From assembly GCF_029227915.1 (NCBI RefSeq), contig NC_079879.1, positions 30,012,501 to 30,076,500 on the forward strand: 64,000 nucleotides of DNA. The letters are read 5' to 3'. Positions 60,573 to 64,000 of the stretch are shown piece by piece. The position numbers and the translations under genes were made by a program. The stretch is from Hydractinia symbiolongicarpus (taxonomy: Eukaryota; Cnidaria; Hydrozoa; Anthoathecata; Hydractiniidae). Numbering within the stretch: the stretch's first letter is position 1; the number at the start of each line of letters is the position of its first letter. The notes under the pieces are model-generated. The model ran no database searches. It was not told where the DNA came from and saw only the letters and a list, made by a program, of their open reading frames with translations.

Positions 60573-63500
60573 ATGAAGTCTTCACAGAGTCCTGGCAGAT
60601 ATTTTAAAAACGATATGAGTGATGAGGTAAGCATTTTAATGATACAGTGACAGATGTTTTTTAACAAAATAATTTTGGAAGCATTTTCAATATATATTCT
60701 TTTTTTGATCTAATTGATAACATTTTCTTCAAACTCGTTTTTACTTTAATTTTTTAAAAAAAATTACATAAAGTGAAACATAAATTTAACGTGGTAGGTA
60801 GTGTCATAGTTAAATTTAACCTTTTTGCTTGAAGATAAAATTTTAAAACAAAAAAATTCTTTAGGCTTTTCCCAAACCGTGTTAATTTCATTCACATGCA
60901 ATATATTTTTTGAAAACGGTATCAACTTTTTGCCATTTATTTCACACAAAATTGTTGTCAGCAAAAAAATAAGAGGCCTGGGACGAGCAAGCGAGTGTCA
61001 TTTTGGCAAAAACATTTATGTTAATCATTTAACCTTTATAATATCTATGCATTGATAAAGTTTGAATGCACACCCCTTAACAGGTCTAAAATTACTGATG
61101 AAAGAAACTGTCCAAATTTGCTATTACTGAAATCTGACATCATAATTCATGCAGCATAATTAAATCTGAAATTCTTTAAATGTGAAATCTTGAGAACGAA
61201 AAGAACTTTTAAAAAATTTTTAAAAAACTTGTTAGCTAACATTTTAAGCTCTAATATAAGTCCAACATCATTTTATACCTCGGGTTCACTTTAAAGAGGT
61301 CATTGAGAGTTTTAATTCTTTTTAAAAATGTTAGAAAAATAGTTTTTAAAAATTAGGGTCTGTTATTAACACCACATCCAAGAGAAGGCTTCTAACAGTC
61401 AGCCACCTACAGTTTCCAAATAATAAAAATACAGTAAAATTGTTGTTTCAAGTTTGGTTTGACTTGTTTTAGGAAAACAAAAACAATGATCCTGGCAGCA
61501 GTTTGGGGTATCAGAAAGACTACATCTCAGATCTATTAAAGACTGTTCATTGCAATTGTCCTCCACTTGCAGAAAATTGTGAGGGAGCTGTTTATGTTGG
61601 ATGGGCGGGTATTGCCTATGCATTTTATTATGTTGCACAGAGTGGTTTGTTTGAAGATAAAAAAGATCATTTTTTAAAAATTGCTGAAAAGTATATAAAG
61701 GTATATAAAGGTATAGAAAAACTGAAGCTGCTCGTTAAATGTGTGTATTGCCTTTCAAGTTTCTGATACTTAAAAATTAGAGGAACATAATAGTTGCTCC
61801 AAAACTTTTGTGTCTATTTTTTGTAGGTCAGTCTTATTGAAATAAACAAAAGAGATCCCGCTCGCAAATCACGTGGAGCATCATTGTTGCATGGTCATTC
61901 TGGTGTTTATCTTGTTGCATCTTTAATATACCAAGCGCTAGGTTAGTTTGTAAACACTAATTTATTTTCGTGTTTTAATGAAGTGGTAAAGAAATTTAGT
62001 GTTTAGTGTCTCAAAACGAAAAGTGATGATATATACACTCATGTTGTACAGAGAACTAAAATTGTTATATACAAAATTTAGAGAGCTTTATTGCTCCAGA
62101 AGTAATTGTGTTTAAATTAGTTCTTAAGTTCAAAGTATGCATTAACGCATTTAAACTTTATCAATGTATAAATAAAGTGAATTAAAAAAAATGTTTTGTT
62201 TCTTGTCCTAACCCTAGTTGTTTTACTATTTCCGTATTTTCTGGTATATAACCTGCACATCGTATAGTCCGCAGCTCAGCTGTTTTAGGGAGTTATAAAC
62301 TAGATGCTATCAGATAGTCCGCACCTTCGTATAACCTGCATAAAATTTCAATCGATGTGTTTTACTTAACCGCATCTTTGCATAACCCGCATTGTTTAAG
62401 AAAAAAATTCAGCGTATTTTTACTTACCCTAATCTTTTTATAAACATGTGCGTGTGTTCTATTTTTTTATGATGAAGACAAGTGGGGGACGTTTAAACTT
62501 GTGAATCCCAAACACAAGAACTGAGTGTCTGAACTTGCGATTCCCTCAGACGTAACTTCCTTGTCTCCAATTGCCGAAATAATAATGAATTAAAATTTAT
62601 TTGACAAATGCTGTTTTTCTTTTATTTGTAAACATTAGTTTCCGCCAATAATATGTCTTGCTTCCTGCGATTAAACAAACAAACAAACATATTAAAAAAA
62701 CCCATGCTATCAGGTTATAAACCTAGAGTAAAATCTCTGTTTTTTATGTATATTTAAGCTTTTTTGTTATAAAAATAAACAATATAATAATTATCATGGA
62801 TGGTCTGTAACTTCGATGTAGGGAACGTTCTTTTCTAATGTTTATAGAAACTTGTTATCTATTTATATCTCACCAATCACAGTGTGCATGATAAAATGAA
62901 TGGTGGCAAAGAGGAGAAGATAGTTGCGTGTGTCTTATCAATTGTATTTTATATTTATTTTTGATATTTTCAGTGACCACCTGTTGTTCAAAGGTAGTGA
63001 AGATAAAAAAAAAAATATTATCTATGCTTAATTTTAACATTTTTCAATATTTTAAACAGGACTTAATAATTAAGTCCTGGGCACTAGGTTGTGAAATGAT
63101 ACCTGCTATATTGCTCTATTACCAGCAAATCATTAAAATCACGTAGATATAGGATCGCGCATGCAGTTATATTAATGTACGTGTTTTATCCCGTTGGTAC
63201 TATTTTCTTCATTGAATGTATAAACTTTAAATTTCACAATAAATGACAGAAAATATAAAACTTATCACATAACCCACACCACATTATAACCCGCACCAAC
63301 GGTGGAAGTCATAAAAATCAACTTATAACCCGCAGATTATATACAGGAAAATACGGTACATGAAAACCAGCACCAAACATGAAAAAAATTTATGATCAAA
63401 CAAAAAACTTTTTGTCACAAAATATGGTAACACTTAATAATTTTTATGAGAACTGTGTATACTTTTATACTCCATTTTCTGGTTGAGAAACTTTGAATGA

Positions 63501-63791
63501 ACTATAAATGGAAATTTATCATAGGCGTACACAATTTAGAAGATGAAAATATCCAAAGTTTTTTGGGCATGCGGAAGTATTGCAAATATGGCTTAAATGA
63601 GATATTTGGTGGTTGTGCTGGATATCTAGCTGCTTGTTTCATGATTAATAAAAGATTTGGCAGAGATATAGCTGGAAGCGATGTTACACTTCCTTTATGT
63701 GAAGATGTCATTAATTGTGGTCGTGAAATGTCAAAGAAATATGACTTTGAATCTCCACTAATGTACTCTCATCATGAAAAACCATATCTTG
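60573..63791 (+). CDS. LANCL3: LanC-like protein 3, N-terminal half
   Basis: Four exons: 60573-60626 (starts MKSSQSPGRYFKND), 61473-61700, 61827-61941 and 63525-63791, joining in phase; the last ends at G|gtaagt and the gene continues past the window. The product has CEGAVYVGWAGIAYAFYYVA, SLLHGHSGVYLVASLIYQAL, IFGGCAGYLAACFMIN and SPLMYSHHEKPYLG, aligning with vertebrate LANCL3 (CQGGLYGG.AGVAYMLYHVSQ, GGAGVYAVATLVYHALG, PLMYSYYGTEYLG). LanC-like proteins are cytosolic alpha/alpha-barrel proteins; the zinc ligands lie in the missing C-terminal half, so activity cannot be judged. Intron 3 carries a 1.1-kb inverted-repeat element. Confidence 0.85.
62230..63358. mobile_element. inverted-repeat element in LANCL3-like intron 3
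   Basis: The left end TTCCGTATTTTCTGGTATAT and the right end (rc TACCGTATTTTCCTGTATAT) are inverted, each followed by several ATAACCYGCA-type subrepeats (for example GTATAACCTGCA and TTATAACCCGCA). The interior contains the second copy of the dispersed repeat. It is non-coding. Confidence 0.7.
62805..63135 (+). repeat. dispersed repeat, copy 2
   Basis: Second copy of the repeat at 49185-49515, inside the inverted-repeat element of the LANCL3-like intron. Confidence 0.65.
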
Positions 63792-64000
63792 GTAAGTGGC
63801 ACACGTTTCAAGAAGAGTGTTTACATCACTTCTTGAACTAGAAAGTGAGAGTTGTCTCTGAAATTAGAAGATCTTTGATCTGAAAATTGGTGTTTAGATA
63901 TTGCTTCTCTCTACACTTTACTTTATGCCAAGGAGCCTTTTAATTGGGCCCAGCCTGTATCAGTAAGACAATCCTGTTTAAAGGTCATTTTTATTGTTTG
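63792..64000 (+). other. start of LANCL3-like intron 4
   Basis: Follows the gtaagt donor at 63792; no further exon before the window ends. Confidence 0.6.

Noticed and set aside
1-64000. CRISPR arrays, bacterial operons or prophage
   Set aside because: Genes have introns and animal homologues; repeats are microsatellites and transposons, without spacer structure.

Overview
This is a window of AT-rich animal nuclear DNA. Genes are split by short introns with GT/AG borders, and the space between them is filled with SINEs, a LINE, short inverted-repeat elements and microsatellites. A SIVA-like, a LANCL3-like and a BLOC1S3-like gene make it metazoan. The transposon mix (RTE-type LINE with an inserted zinc finger, KDZ, MULE/SWIM and hAT relics, tRNA-headed SINEs) suggests a cnidarian, perhaps a hydrozoan. 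That placement is inference.

Left part (1-17.5 kb, minus strand): the most unusual locus. Three tandem copies of a seven-exon module lie head to tail. Each module has exons of exactly 120, 170, 137, 87, 227, 101 and 193 nt (1035 nt, 345 residues); the leftmost (3'-most) copy is followed by one more 120-nt exon, and the rightmost (5'-most) copy lacks its 120-nt exon. All splice phases agree, so they read as one long repeat protein. A signal-peptide exon (17432-17482) and a possible membrane-anchor exon (1156-1283) lie at the two ends. Each unit keeps a GDC/DC[FY]F cysteine, a DHVWLIE histidine and a YRVYQSY glutamine, an order that resembles papain-fold hydrolases. I do not recognise the family.

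Middle left (17.5-30 kb): nested SINEs; a multi-exon minus-strand gene with a KDZ-transposase-like (HMGXB3-like) C-terminal part and two -1 frame breaks; a 5'-truncated LINE; a dead hAT-type zinc-finger fragment.

Middle (31-48 kb): a secreted exon resembling the start of a TGF-beta propeptide, a tentative small three-exon gene, a 650-bp perfect CTT tract followed by a 31-bp-arm hairpin, a seven-exon gene for a 1470-residue acidic protein (plus), and a six-exon BLOC1S3-like gene (minus).

Right part (48-64 kb): a MULE/SWIM-type transposase pseudogene with an almost intact RTE LINE inside it, a block of overlapping inverted-repeat elements including a 111-bp one with a 9-bp target duplication, a single-exon SIVA homologue, and the first four coding exons of a LANCL3-like gene that runs off the right edge. 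Apart from shared repeat families, the genes show no functional link to each other.
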